A stretch of 64,000 nucleotides of DNA from Isoptericola luteus (GCF_020297055.1 NZ_JAIXCQ010000006.1:1-64000); one strand, 5' to 3'; positions 34,090 through 43,380 are shown, numbered from the stretch's first letter. The notes: generated by a model not told the origin, from the sequence alone. Numbers and translations are program-made.

Positions 34090-35858
34090 GCCGGGGCCTC
34101 CTCGGTCTCGAGCCCGACCTCGCGCGACGCGATGTCGACGACCTGGTCGGCCAGGGCGAGCAGCGACGCACGGTGCGCGACGACGACGACGGTGCGCCCC
34201 GCGTCGCGCCAGGCACGGACCGTGTCGAGCACGACCCGCTCACCGCGTGCGTCCAGGTGCGCGGTGGGCTCGTCGAGCAGCACGAGGGGTGGCGGGTCCG
34301 CGTCTCCGGTGCCGTCCAGCAGCGCGCCGGTCAGCGCGACGCGCTGGCGCTGCCCGACGCTGAGCCCGGTGCCGCCCAGCCCGACGGGGGTGTCCCAGCC
34401 GGCGGGGAGCCCGGCGACGACGTCGTCGAGGCCCGTGGTGCGGGCCGCCGCGGCGAGGGCCTCGTCGGTCACCGGCCGCCCGTCGGCCACGACGTCGCGC
34501 AGGGGCCCGGGCGCGAGCGCGGGGCGCTGGGGCACCCAGGTGATCTGCGACCACCAGGTCTGGGGGTCGATGTCGGCGAGGTCCATGAGCCGGCTGCCGC
34601 CGGTCTCGACGAGCACCCGCCCGGCGTCGGGCCGCAGCAGGCCGAGCAGCACGAGCGCCGTCGTCGACTTCCCGGACCCGCTCGGGCCGCGCAGCGCCAC
34701 GACGCGGCCGCTGCCGGGTCGCCCGCTGCCGAGCGGGACGCGGGCGGTGAGCCCGGCGGGGGCCAGGACCCCGCGGTCGCCCGCCCGCACGCTGACGCCG
34801 TCGAGCACCAGCGTCGCGCCGGCGAGCGCGGGAGCGGGCGTGGTGCCGGGCGTGGGCAGCGGCCGCTCGAGCACGGCGAACGCGCGCTCGGCGGCGGCCA
34901 GGCCGTCGGTCGAGGCGTGGAACTCGGCCCCCACCCGCCGCAGCGGCAGGTACACCTCCGGAGCGAGCACCAGCACGGCGACGGCCGGCACCAGGGCGAT
35001 CATCCCCTCCACGAGCCGCAGTCCCACGCCGACGGCGACGATCGCCACGGACAGGGTGGTGAGCAGCTCCAGCACCATGCCGGAGAGGAACGCGACCCGC
35101 AGCGTGCCCATCGTGGCCCGCCGGGACGCGTCGCCCAGCGCCCGGACGCGCGCCCCCGGTCCGGTCTGGCGTCCGAACGCGCGCAACGTGGGCAGCCCGG
35201 CGAGCAGGTCGAGCACCTGGGCGCCCAGCCGCTCGATGGTGCGCAGGCGCCGCTGCGACGTGCCCGCCGTCATCACGCCCACCAGCCACATGAACAGCGG
35301 CACCAGCGGCAGCGTCACCACGCAGACGAGGGCCGACACCCAGTCCAGGCCGAGCACCACGAGCACCAGCGCCGGGGTGAGGATCGCGGTGAGCAGGAGC
35401 TGCGGCAGGTACCGCACGAGGTACGGCTCGAGGTCGTCCAGCCCGCGCGTCGCCAGCGTGGCGGTCGCCGCATGACCGGCGACGTCGGCGGCCGCGTCCG
35501 GGCTCACGTCGGGGGTCGCGGCCCTGGGTCCGAGCGCCACGGTGTGGGCGACGACCTGCTCGCGCAGCTCGGCCACCACCTGCGCGGCCGCCTTCTGCGC
35601 GTACCGTTCCTGCGCCCAGGCGATGACCGCCCGGCACAGCATGGCGCCCACGAGCACCCCCAGCCAGGGCGCGACGTCGGCCAGGCCGATCGGCGTGCCG
35701 GCGCTCCCGGCCGTGACGGCGGGGCCCAGGGTGTGGGCGATGGCGAACGCCTGGACGACGATCGCGCCGGCCGCCGCGACGCCGAGCCCGGCGGTGAGCG
35801 CGACGTACCAGCGCGCGGCGCGGGCGCGTCGCAGCAGGCGCGGGTCGAGGGGTCTCAC
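34086..35858 (-). CDS. cydD: Thiol reductant ABC exporter, CydD subunit
   Basis: 590-aa half-transporter paired with CydC. Six N-terminal helices include ALVCVVTLPLVPLFMWLVG and a coupling region LQXLDLLAGLPTLRAFGR-like (QVLDLLAGLPTLRAFGRQ). The ATPase domain has Walker A LRGPSGSGKSTTALVLLG, Q-loop ITWVPQRPALAPG, signature LSVGQRQRVALTGALL and Walker B VLLDEPTAHLD. GTG 35858 follows the cydB stop by 10 nt. A TAGCCT box overlapping that stop lies 7 nt before the GTG, so an internal leaderless promoter is possible in addition to read-through. Confidence 0.92.
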   Translation of the reverse strand: MRPLDPRLLRRARAARWYVALTAGLGVAAAGAIVVQAFAIAHTLGPAVTAGSAGTPIGLADVAPWLGVLVGAMLCRAVIAWAQERYAQKAAAQVVAELREQVVAHTVALGPRAATPDVSPDAAADVAGHAATATLATRGLDDLEPYLVRYLPQLLLTAILTPALVLVVLGLDWVSALVCVVTLPLVPLFMWLVGVMTAGTSQRRLRTIERLGAQVLDLLAGLPTLRAFGRQTGPGARVRALGDASRRATMGTLRVAFLSGMVLELLTTLSVAIVAVGVGLRLVEGMIALVPAVAVLVLAPEVYLPLRRVGAEFHASTDGLAAAERAFAVLERPLPTPGTTPAPALAGATLVLDGVSVRAGDRGVLAPAGLTARVPLGSGRPGSGRVVALRGPSGSGKSTTALVLLGLLRPDAGRVLVETGGSRLMDLADIDPQTWWSQITWVPQRPALAPGPLRDVVADGRPVTDEALAAAARTTGLDDVVAGLPAGWDTPVGLGGTGLSVGQRQRVALTGALLDGTGDADPPPLVLLDEPTAHLDARGERVVLDTVRAWRDAGRTVVVVAHRASLLALADQVVDIASREVGLETEEAPA

Positions 35859-35865
35859 AGGAGCC

Positions 35866-35871
35866 AGGCTA
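35866..35871 (-). promoter_or_regulatory. Possible internal -10 element for cydDC
   Basis: TAGCCT on the minus strand, 7 nt before the cydD GTG. Its first three bases are the cydB stop codon. Confidence 0.4.
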
Positions 35872-36918
35872 GAACGCGGCGTCCTTGATCTTCTGCCAGC
35901 TGAGCCCGGCGGAGGCCGGGATGTCCCGGGTCGACAGGCGGCGGCGGAAGATCCAGTACGTCCACGCCTGGTACGCGATGACCAGCGGGGTGAGGACGAC
36001 GGCGACCCACGACATCACGGTGAGCGTGTACGGCGTGGAGGACGCCTCGGCGATGCCCAGCGACGTGCCGCCGTCGAGCGCCGGGATGACGTCCGGGTAC
36101 ATGGAGCCGAAGATCAGGACGACGGCGCTGGCGATGGCGACCGCGGAGAGCGTGAAGGCGACGCCCTCGCGCCGTGCCCGCGTCGCGACGACGACCCCGG
36201 CCAGCGCGATCGCTGCCACGGCGACAGCCGCCCAGGTCCAGGCCACGGAGAAGGCGAGCTGGGCCCAGACCGCCCACCCGCCGGCGACGACGAGCGCGAC
36301 CACCGCGAGGCCGGACGCGAGGCGCTGGGCCCGCAGGCGCAGCTCGCCGTCCGTCTTCAGCGCGACGAACACGGCGCCGTGCAGCAGGAACAGGGTGGCG
36401 GTGGTGAGGCCGCCGAGCAGCGCGAACGGGTTGAGCAGCGCCCAGAACCCGCCGACGTACTGGTGGCCCTCGTCGAGCAGCAGCCCCCGCACCAGGTTCC
36501 CGAAGGCGACGCCCCACATCACGGCCGGGATCCAGGAGCCGAGCTGGATCCCCAGGTCGCAGCGGCGCACCCAGGTGGCGTCCGCGATCTTGCCGCGGTA
36601 CTCGAACGCGACGCCGCGCGCGATGAGGCCGACGAGGATGATCAGCAGCGGCAGGTAGAAGCCGGAGAACATCGTGGCGTACCACTCGGGGAACGCCGCG
36701 AAGGTGGCGCCGCCCGCGGTGAGCAGCCACACCTCGTTGCCGTCCCAGACCGGTCCGATGGTGTTGACGAGCACGCGGCGCTCGGTCTCGCGATGCTCCT
36801 TGCTGCCGCGGGGCAGTACGGACATCAGCATCCCGACGCCGAAGTCGAAGCCCTCGAGCACGAGGTAGCCGGTCCACAGGACGGCGATGATGACGAACCA
36901 CAAGAGTGCGAGGTCCAC
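35869..36918 (-). CDS. cydB: Cytochrome bd ubiquinol oxidase subunit II
   Basis: 349-aa membrane subunit of the bd-type terminal oxidase, with 8-9 transmembrane helices. The N-terminus LWFVIIAVLWTGYLVLEGFDFGVGML is the CydB hallmark, followed by NTIGPVWDGNEVWLLTAGGATFAAFPEWYA. GTG 36918 has GGAG upstream at about 5 nt. It lies 38 nt after cydA and 10 nt before cydD. Confidence 0.95.
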   Translation of the reverse strand: MDLALLWFVIIAVLWTGYLVLEGFDFGVGMLMSVLPRGSKEHRETERRVLVNTIGPVWDGNEVWLLTAGGATFAAFPEWYATMFSGFYLPLLIILVGLIARGVAFEYRGKIADATWVRRCDLGIQLGSWIPAVMWGVAFGNLVRGLLLDEGHQYVGGFWALLNPFALLGGLTTATLFLLHGAVFVALKTDGELRLRAQRLASGLAVVALVVAGGWAVWAQLAFSVAWTWAAVAVAAIALAGVVVATRARREGVAFTLSAVAIASAVVLIFGSMYPDVIPALDGGTSLGIAEASSTPYTLTVMSWVAVVLTPLVIAYQAWTYWIFRRRLSTRDIPASAGLSWQKIKDAAF

Positions 36919-36956
36919 GGGAGTCTCCAGTCAGTTCTCGGGCGCCGGCGGGACGC

Positions 36957-38465
36957 TCAGTAGGCGAACGACAGCGGTCGGTCGGCGTCGTCGTCACCGG
37001 CGGCCGCGCGGGCCTCGGGCGAGACGTCGGGCACCGAGTCCGGGGCGCCCTCGATCGTGTACCGGTGCATGAGCCGGAACCAGACGACACCGAGGACGGC
37101 GTAGACGACGGTGAAGACGATCATCGAGGTGAGGATGACGCCGGCCGGCACGGCGGTGGAGACCCCGCGCTCGGTGAGCAGGCGCACCGCGTCGATGCCG
37201 GTCGGGTTGGGCGCGACGGCCCAGGGCTGCCGTCCCACCTCCGTGAAGATCCACCCGAACGAGCAGGCGGCGAACGGCATGGGGATGGCCAGGAGGCCGA
37301 GCCGGGAGAGCCAGAGGTTGTCGGTGACCCGGCCCTTGCGCGTGAACCACAGTGCGGCGAGCGCGAGAGCCACGGAGAAGGCCGCGAGGCCGATCATGAG
37401 CCGGAACGACCAGTAGGTGACGGCCAGCGGCGGCGTGTACCGGACGGGTTCGCCGGCCGCCGTGGTGTCGCCGTACCGCTCGGTGTACTGCTCCTGGACG
37501 TCGTAGACGCCGGGCAGGTACGACTCGGGGCCGGAGAAGTGGCCGGTGCCGAGGAAGCTCGTGACGCCCGGGATGGAGATGAGGTGGTCGACGTCCTCGC
37601 AGCCGGCGTAGAGGGGCCCGACGGCCAGGATGGAGAACTCCGCGGCCTCGGTGCCCGTGCAGAGCGCCTCCGCCGAGGACATCTTGCCGGGCTGCTGCTC
37701 GTACATGAGCTTGCCCTGGACGTCGCCGGACCAGATGACGCCGATCCCGGAGATGATCATGACCCACACGCCGAGGACGACGGCGGGCCGGTAGACGGTG
37801 CGTGCGGTCTCGACGTTCTCGGGCCGCCGGGAGCGCACCAGGCGCACCATCCACCAGGTGGCGATGCCGCACACGAACGTGCCGGCGGTGAGCCAGGCGG
37901 CGCTCACCGTGTGCGGGAACGCGGCCCACAGCGTGTTGTTGGTGAGCACGGCGCCGATGGACTCCATCTCGGCCCGCCCGGTCTCCGGGTTGTAGACGGT
38001 GCCCACGGGGTGCTGCATCCAGGAGTTCGCGGCGAGGATGAAGAACGCCGAGAGGTTCGTGGCCAGCGCGAACAGCCAGATCGACGCGAGGTGCACCTTC
38101 TTGGACACCCGGTCCCAGCCGAAGATCCACAGGCCCAGGAACACGGACTCGACGAAGAACGCGGCGAGCGCCTCCATCGCGAGGGGAGCGCCGAAGACGT
38201 CGCCCACGAAGCGCGAGTACTCGCTCCACGCCATGCCGAACTGGAACTCCTGCCAGATGCCGGTCACGACGCCGAGCGCGAAGTTGATGAGCAGCAGCTT
38301 GCCGAAGAACTTGGTGAGCCGCAGCCAGCGTTCGTTCTTCGTCATCACCCACGCCGTCTGCATCCCGGCCACGATCGGGGCGAGCCCGATCGTCAGCGGC
38401 ACGAAGATGAAGTGGTAGACGGTGGTGATGGCGAACTGCCAGCGGGCCAGGTCGAGGGCGTCCAC
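36957..38465 (-). CDS. cydA: Cytochrome bd ubiquinol oxidase subunit I
   Basis: 502-aa haem-bearing subunit that oxidises (mena)quinol and reduces O2 with high affinity. Landmarks are the first helix ALDLARWQFAITTVYHFIFVPLTIGLAP (haem b595/d His), the helix with FFVESVFLGLWIFGWDRV, the GRAEM loop, and GWIFTEVGRQPWAV (GRQPW, quinol-site motif). The Q-loop is the short form usual in Gram-positives. GTG 38465 has AGGAG at good spacing; the longer frame would cover the promoter. First gene of cydABDC, preceded by a 138-nt leader and a Rex-controlled promoter. Confidence 0.95.
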   Translation of the reverse strand: MDALDLARWQFAITTVYHFIFVPLTIGLAPIVAGMQTAWVMTKNERWLRLTKFFGKLLLINFALGVVTGIWQEFQFGMAWSEYSRFVGDVFGAPLAMEALAAFFVESVFLGLWIFGWDRVSKKVHLASIWLFALATNLSAFFILAANSWMQHPVGTVYNPETGRAEMESIGAVLTNNTLWAAFPHTVSAAWLTAGTFVCGIATWWMVRLVRSRRPENVETARTVYRPAVVLGVWVMIISGIGVIWSGDVQGKLMYEQQPGKMSSAEALCTGTEAAEFSILAVGPLYAGCEDVDHLISIPGVTSFLGTGHFSGPESYLPGVYDVQEQYTERYGDTTAAGEPVRYTPPLAVTYWSFRLMIGLAAFSVALALAALWFTRKGRVTDNLWLSRLGLLAIPMPFAACSFGWIFTEVGRQPWAVAPNPTGIDAVRLLTERGVSTAVPAGVILTSMIVFTVVYAVLGVVWFRLMHRYTIEGAPDSVPDVSPEARAAAGDDDADRPLSFAY

Positions 38466-38505
38466 GGGTGCTCCTGTGTCTCGGGCGCCGTCCGGTGGAG
38501 CGATG

Positions 38506-38521
38506 CCTCTGGTCCCAGAGG
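38506..38521. repeat. Perfect palindrome in the cyd leader
   Basis: CCTCTGG-TC-CCAGAGG, a 7-bp stem in the transcribed leader, 41 nt upstream of the cydA start. It could be an RNA hairpin or a protein site. Confidence 0.55.
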
Positions 38522-38593
38522 TCCCGCACCACCGCCGGCTCCGACGGTGGTCTGGTGCCTTCCGTGGCGTGGTCGGGACCCTGCGGACGGCGC

Positions 38594-38611
38594 TCGTGAA
38601 GACGTTCACAA
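38594..38611. promoter_or_regulatory. Rex operator 1 (cyd promoter)
   Basis: On the minus strand TTGTGAACGTCTTCACGA, matching the actinobacterial/Gram-positive Rex consensus TTGTGAANNNNTTCACAA at 13 of 14 fixed positions. It covers the start side of the cyd -10 element. Confidence 0.85.
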
Positions 38612-38640
38612 TATAACTAGTGAAATCCTTCACGAGTCAA
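38610..38640 (-). promoter_or_regulatory. cydABDC promoter (-35 and -10)
   Basis: On the minus strand TTGACT (38635-38640) and TTATAT/TATATT (38610-38616) with an 18-19 bp spacer. It is the most A+T-rich stretch in the area. The promoter is overlapped from both sides by Rex operators. Confidence 0.75.
38618..38635. promoter_or_regulatory. Rex operator 2 (cyd promoter)
   Basis: On the minus strand TCGTGAAGGATTTCACTA; the GTGAA-N4-TTCAC core is perfect. It lies between -35 and -10, 24 bp from operator 1, so a dimer at either site would block RNA polymerase. Confidence 0.8.
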
Positions 38641-38945
38641 GTCGGGCTACGGCGCCGCGCCGCCGACGACCCGGGGAGCCGGTGTGTCGATCGGGATGCG
38701 ATACTGGTCCGAGGCCGCCGGGACCACATCCCCTGACGGCCACGAGCTCGCAGCACGCGCGATCCGCACGCGATGCCGCGGCCTGGCCGTGAAGGCCGGC
38801 CGCGGGCGTCCGCGAAGAACGCCGGGTGCCGCAGCCGAGACCGAGACTTCCGTCCGGTCGGTGCGCTGAGCAGCGCCGCCGTCCGACGACGACCACCCGG
38901 TGGTCCGCAGGTGTGGGCGGGGCCATCGGAGCAGGAGCGCATTCC
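38641..38945 (+). other. Non-coding region, rne leader
   Basis: 305 nt between the cyd promoter and rne with no supportable gene. A GATACT at 38700-38705 is a possible -10, giving a leader of about 235 nt. Inside it, 38776-38805 folds into a 12-bp stem with a bulged T and a GTGAA loop. GGAG about 8 nt before 38946 is the rne ribosome binding site. Confidence 0.6.
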
Positions 38946-41900
38946 GTGACGTCCGACAACACCACCGGGACAGATGCTGGCGCCACGCAGGGGGCCGACG
39001 CCCCCGCGGGACGCAGGCCCGCCCGCCGGCGCGCGACCCGCGCCGCGGCAGCACCCCAGGCCGCACCGGTGAGCACCCCCGCGCCCGGGCTGGCCGCCAT
39101 CGTGATCCCCGACCGGGCCGCCCCCGAGCAGACACCGGCGCCGGAGGCACCTGCCGCCTCCCGCTCGCTGGCCGACATCGTGCTGCCCGAGGGCCCGGCA
39201 GGCGCCGCGGGCGCCGCCCCGGCCGAGAAGCCGGCGCGGACCCGCCGACGCGCGACGCGGCCCACCACCGCCCCGGCCGCGACCACCGAGCCCACCTCTG
39301 CACCCGACTCCGCGTCCGCGGCCGAGCCGGCCGAGGCCCCGGAGCCCGCTGCGCCGAAGAAGGCCGCGTCGAAGAGGTCCGCGGCCTCGAAGAGGTCCGC
39401 GGACGCGAAGGCTGCGGACGCGCCGACGACGGACGCGACGACGACGGACGCGGCGTCCGCTGAGGGGGCCGAGGACGCGAGGCCCGCGGAGACCAAGAGC
39501 ACGGCGAAGAAGGCCGCCCCGAAGAGGGCTGCGGCGAAGAAGTCCACGGAGCCGGTCCCGGCGAAGGCCGAGCCCGCTGCCGCCGACGCCGTCGCCGACG
39601 TCCCGGCGGAGCCCGCGGCCGAGCCCGGAGCCAAGGCTCCGGCGAAGCGGGCCGCCACGAGGCGGACCGGCACGAAGAGGTCCACGGCCCGCACCGACGT
39701 CGCGCAGGACGCGCCGGAGGCAGCAGCCCCGTCAGCGTCGTCGACGTCGTCAGCGGCGCAGACGGAGCCGGGTTCGAAGCCCGAGACCGACCCGAGGTCC
39801 GCGACCGGTTCCACGACCGCCCGCGCCGGTGGCACGTCGACGCCCCGCCTGGCGACGACCGCGCTGCTGTTCCAGGCGCCTGACCTGTCGACGCCGCGCC
39901 GCTCGCGCCGCGCCCAGGCCCCGGCCGGGCCGCCGCGCCCGCACGAGGAAGTCCCGTCGACCGTCATGTCGCGGCCGGTCGAGCGGCCCGCCCAGAAGCC
40001 GTTCGAGCAGCCCACCGTGCAGCCGGCCGAGCAGCCGGCCGAGACGGCCGCCTCCGAGCGACCCGCCGCGCGCCGTGCCGAGAAGCCGGCCACGACCTCG
40101 TCCGACCAGGGGACGGAGACGGCCGTGGAGCCCGCCACGCGCGGCACCTCCGAGCGGCCCGCCCGCCGTCGTGCCTCCCGCGGCACCGGCGCCCCGAAGG
40201 CGGAGAGGCCGGCGACCGAGCGCGCCCCGCAGGGGACGACGAGCAGCATCGAGCTGCCCTCGGCGTCCGGCGAGTCGGTGCGGATCGAGCTGCCGACGGC
40301 CGCTCCCGCGAGCACGCCCGAGGCCGGGAAGGCTCCGGCGACGGCCCAGGTCGAGCTGACCGAGGACGAGGTCGCCGCGGTCCACGAGGTCGAGGTCATC
40401 GAGTCCGAGCTCGTCGCCGAAGGCCTCGAGCTGGTCGACCTCGGCCCGGAGGACCTGGTCGAGGACTCCGAGGAGGAGGACGAGATCCGTCCGCGCCGTC
40501 GTCGTCGCCGGGGTGGCCGTGGCCGTCGCGGCGGACGCCGCGAGGACGGCGACGAGAACGGTGACGAGGGCTCTCACGAGGGCGACGACCTCGACCAGGA
40601 CGAGGGTCACCGCGACGAGGATGCGGACGCCGAGGGCAGCGACCCCGACGACTCCGACGAGGCAGAGGGCGACGGCGACCCCGACTCGTCGTCGGGCCGC
40701 CGTCGTCGTCGCCGTCGTCGCGGCACCCGCGCCGAGCGGGCCGAACGGGCCGAGGTCACCCGCGGGCGCGAGCGTGACGAGGTCACCGCGCTCAAGGGGT
40801 CGACGCGTCTCGAGGCCAAGCGCCAGCGTCGCCGTGAGGGCCGTGACGCCGGCCGTCGTCGTCAGATCATCACCGAGGCCGAGTTCCTCGCGCGCCGCGA
40901 GTCGGTGACGCGATCGATGGTCGTGCGCGAGGACGACGGCCGCACGCAGATCGCCGTGCTCGAGGACGGCGTGCTCACCGAGCACTACGTCTCGCAGCAG
41001 TCGCAGGCGTCGATGGTCGGCAACGTCTACCTGGGCCGCGTGCAGAACGTGCTGCCCAGCATGGAGGCCGCCTTCGTCGACGTCGGCAAGGGGCGCAACG
41101 CCGTCCTGTACGCCGGCGAGGTCAACTGGGACGCCGCCGGGATCGAGGGCCAGCCGCGGCGCATCGAGGAAGCGCTGAAGTCGGGCGACCCGGTGCTCGT
41201 GCAGGTCACCAAGGACCCGATCGGGCACAAGGGCGCGCGCCTGACCTCCCAGGTCACGCTCGCCGGCCGCTACCTGGTGTTCGTGCCGGGCGGCGGGATG
41301 ACGGGCATCAGCCGCAAGCTCCCCGACACCGAGCGCAACCGGCTCAAGAAGATCCTCCGGGACGTCGTCCCGGAGGGTGCCGGCGTCATCGTCCGCACCG
41401 CGGCCGAGGGGGCCAGCGAGGACGAGCTGCGCGCCGACGTCGAGCGGCTGCAGGCGCAGTGGTCGGCGATCTCGGCGAAGGCGGAGAAGTCGAGCACCTC
41501 GGCGCCCGCGCTGCTCCAGGGCGAGCCCGACATGGCCATCCGCGTGGTCCGCGACATCTTCAACGACGACTTCTCGTCGCTGGTCGTCCAGGGCACCAGC
41601 TCCTGGGACGAGATCTCCCAGTACGTCGAGGAGCTCGCACCGGACCTGCGCGAGCGGGTCTCGAAGTGGACGGAGAACACCGACGTGTTCGCCGTGCACC
41701 GCGTCGACGAGCAGCTCGCCAAGGGCATGGACCGCAAGGTGTGGCTGCCGTCGGGCGGGTCGCTCGTCATCGACCGCACCGAGGCGATGACCGTCGTCGA
41801 CGTCAACACCGGCAAGTTCACCGGCGCCGGCGGCACTCTCGAGGAGACCGTCACGCGGAACAACCTCGAGGCCGCGGAGGAGATCGTCCGCCAGCTGCGG

Positions 41901-42566
41901 CTGCGCGACATCGGCGGCATCATCGTCATCGACTTCATCGACATGGTGCTGGAGTCGAACCGCGACCTGGTGCTCCGCCGCCTGGTCGAGTGCCTGGGGC
42001 GTGACCGTACCAAGCACCAGGTGGCCGAGGTGACGTCGCTCGGGCTCGTGCAGATGACGCGCAAGCGTGTCGGCCAGGGCCTGGTGGAGGCGTTCTCGTC
42101 CACCTGTGAGCACTGCAAGGGCCGGGGCTTCATCGTCCACGAGCACCCCGTCGAGAAGGGTTCCCCGCAGCCTGCGGCCGAGGAGGCCGGAGACAGCGGC
42201 ACCAAGCGCTCGCGTCGCAAGCGGGGGAGCGGCAAGTCCGCCGAGCCCGCCGAGGCGCACGCCGACGTCCCCAAGCTCCCGGAGGACAAGTCGGAGGCGC
42301 GCGAGGCGGTCAAGGCCACGCTCGCGACGATCGCAGCCGCGGCCGCGCACGCGCACGACCTCAAGGAGGACGGCGAGGAGCCGGCCGCCGCCGAGGCCCT
42401 GGTCGCCGACGAGGCCGCATCGGCCGAGCCCGCACCGGTCGAGGCGCCGGCCGAGGCGCCGGCCGAGGTCCCGGTCGATGCCCCGCTCGAGGCCGCGACG
42501 CAGGAAGCGGCCGCACCGGAGCCCGCCGACGAGGAGTTGTCCGTCGAGGGAACCCCGGAGGCCTGA
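38946..42566 (+). CDS. rne: Ribonuclease E/G family protein
   Basis: Single-strand-specific endoribonuclease that starts mRNA decay and rRNA/tRNA processing. The protein is 1206 aa. Residues 1 to about 620 are disordered, first Ala/Pro/Lys-rich, then a strongly acidic segment and Arg blocks that could bind RNA. The catalytic core begins about 640: S1 domain TEHYVSQQSQASMVGNVYLGRVQNVLPSMEAAFVDVG, DNase I-like active site VVDVNTGKFTGAGG and DFIDMVLESNRD, and the Zn-link CEHCKGRGF. A second Ala/Glu-rich tail follows. This core-in-the-middle order is typical of actinobacterial RNase E. GTG 38946 is 8 nt after GGAG. A 20-bp hairpin terminator follows the gene. Confidence 0.93.
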   Translation: MTSDNTTGTDAGATQGADAPAGRRPARRRATRAAAAPQAAPVSTPAPGLAAIVIPDRAAPEQTPAPEAPAASRSLADIVLPEGPAGAAGAAPAEKPARTRRRATRPTTAPAATTEPTSAPDSASAAEPAEAPEPAAPKKAASKRSAASKRSADAKAADAPTTDATTTDAASAEGAEDARPAETKSTAKKAAPKRAAAKKSTEPVPAKAEPAAADAVADVPAEPAAEPGAKAPAKRAATRRTGTKRSTARTDVAQDAPEAAAPSASSTSSAAQTEPGSKPETDPRSATGSTTARAGGTSTPRLATTALLFQAPDLSTPRRSRRAQAPAGPPRPHEEVPSTVMSRPVERPAQKPFEQPTVQPAEQPAETAASERPAARRAEKPATTSSDQGTETAVEPATRGTSERPARRRASRGTGAPKAERPATERAPQGTTSSIELPSASGESVRIELPTAAPASTPEAGKAPATAQVELTEDEVAAVHEVEVIESELVAEGLELVDLGPEDLVEDSEEEDEIRPRRRRRRGGRGRRGGRREDGDENGDEGSHEGDDLDQDEGHRDEDADAEGSDPDDSDEAEGDGDPDSSSGRRRRRRRRGTRAERAERAEVTRGRERDEVTALKGSTRLEAKRQRRREGRDAGRRRQIITEAEFLARRESVTRSMVVREDDGRTQIAVLEDGVLTEHYVSQQSQASMVGNVYLGRVQNVLPSMEAAFVDVGKGRNAVLYAGEVNWDAAGIEGQPRRIEEALKSGDPVLVQVTKDPIGHKGARLTSQVTLAGRYLVFVPGGGMTGISRKLPDTERNRLKKILRDVVPEGAGVIVRTAAEGASEDELRADVERLQAQWSAISAKAEKSSTSAPALLQGEPDMAIRVVRDIFNDDFSSLVVQGTSSWDEISQYVEELAPDLRERVSKWTENTDVFAVHRVDEQLAKGMDRKVWLPSGGSLVIDRTEAMTVVDVNTGKFTGAGGTLEETVTRNNLEAAEEIVRQLRLRDIGGIIVIDFIDMVLESNRDLVLRRLVECLGRDRTKHQVAEVTSLGLVQMTRKRVGQGLVEAFSSTCEHCKGRGFIVHEHPVEKGSPQPAAEEAGDSGTKRSRRKRGSGKSAEPAEAHADVPKLPEDKSEAREAVKATLATIAAAAAHAHDLKEDGEEPAAAEALVADEAASAEPAPVEAPAEAPAEVPVDAPLEAATQEAAAPEPADEELSVEGTPEA

Positions 42567-42593
42567 GCCGCGTCCCTGCGGCGCACGGCTGAG

Positions 42594-42638
42594 ACGACGC
42601 CCCGTGACCCGGCACAGCGCCGGGTCACGGGGCGTCGT
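42594..42638 (+). terminator. rne terminator
   Basis: Perfect 20-bp stem (left arm ACGACGCCCCGTGACCCGGC) with the loop ACAGC, 27 nt after the rne stop. No U-tract follows. Confidence 0.85.
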
Positions 42639-42709
42639 GCTGCCTGCCGGTCGAAGGTCGCCGACGTCCGGTCGGTCAGGGCGGGGGCCGTCGTGCTTCA
42701 CTGGCGGGC

Positions 42710-43348
42710 ATGGACGAGCCGCAGGGCAACCCGGGCAACCAAGGCGACCTAGGCAACCAAGGCAACGAGGGGAGCCGCGGTCCCGGCGACGGCCGCGTCG
42801 AGGTCGTCGCCGGCCCGATGTTCGCGGGCAAGACCGAGGAGCTCGTGCGCCGGGTGCACCGTGCGCAGATCGCGCGGCAGCGGGTGCTCGTGGTCGCCCA
42901 CGAGCTCGACACCCGCAGCGGCGCGGGTCGGGTGCGCTCCCACTCAGGGCTGGAGGCGGCGTCGCGCACGGTGGCCGCGGCCGGTGACATCCCGCGGCTC
43001 GTGGAGCCCGGCACCACGTTGCTCGCCGTCGACGAGGCGCAGTTCTTCGGTGCGGACCTGGTGGACGTGCTGGTCGGTCTCGCCGACGCGGGGCTCGTGG
43101 TGGTGGCCGCAGGGCTGTCCGTGACGTTCGACGGGCGGCCGTTCTCCCCGCTGCCAGAGCTCATGGCGGTCGCGGAGTCGGTCACGAAGCTCACCGCCGT
43201 CTGCACGGTGTGCGGTCGTGACGCGGCCTACCACGTGCGGCTCGCGGGCGGGGTGCCCGCTGTCGGCGACCCCTTGGCCCCGACGGCGGCCCACGTCGGC
43301 GGTGCCGAGACGTACGAGGCGCGGTGCCGACGGCACCGCGCCTCCTAG
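42710..43348 (+). CDS. tdk: Thymidine kinase
   Basis: TK1-type salvage kinase of 212 aa that makes dTMP from thymidine and ATP. The P-loop is GPMFAGKTEEL (35-45), followed by the DEAQFF Walker B-like motif (about 109) and the lasso/zinc region CTVCGRDAAYHVRL with a late Cys. The first 28 residues (GNPGNQGDLGNQGNEG type) are a Gly/Asn/Gln-rich tail made of short repeats and are not part of the family fold. ATG 42710 is the only start that keeps the frame open there; a later start near Val30 cannot be excluded. The gene stands alone between rne and the desaturase. Confidence 0.9.
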   Translation: MDEPQGNPGNQGDLGNQGNEGSRGPGDGRVEVVAGPMFAGKTEELVRRVHRAQIARQRVLVVAHELDTRSGAGRVRSHSGLEAASRTVAAAGDIPRLVEPGTTLLAVDEAQFFGADLVDVLVGLADAGLVVVAAGLSVTFDGRPFSPLPELMAVAESVTKLTAVCTVCGRDAAYHVRLAGGVPAVGDPLAPTAAHVGGAETYEARCRRHRAS

Positions 43349-43380
43349 GCAGGGCTCAGGGGTGGCTCGAGGTGGGCGGG

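Noticed and set aside
39750-42701. 983-codon open frame on the strand opposite rne
   Set aside because: It is a mirror of the high-GC codon bias of rne: low-complexity Arg/Gly/Leu sequence, no domain, no ribosome binding site.
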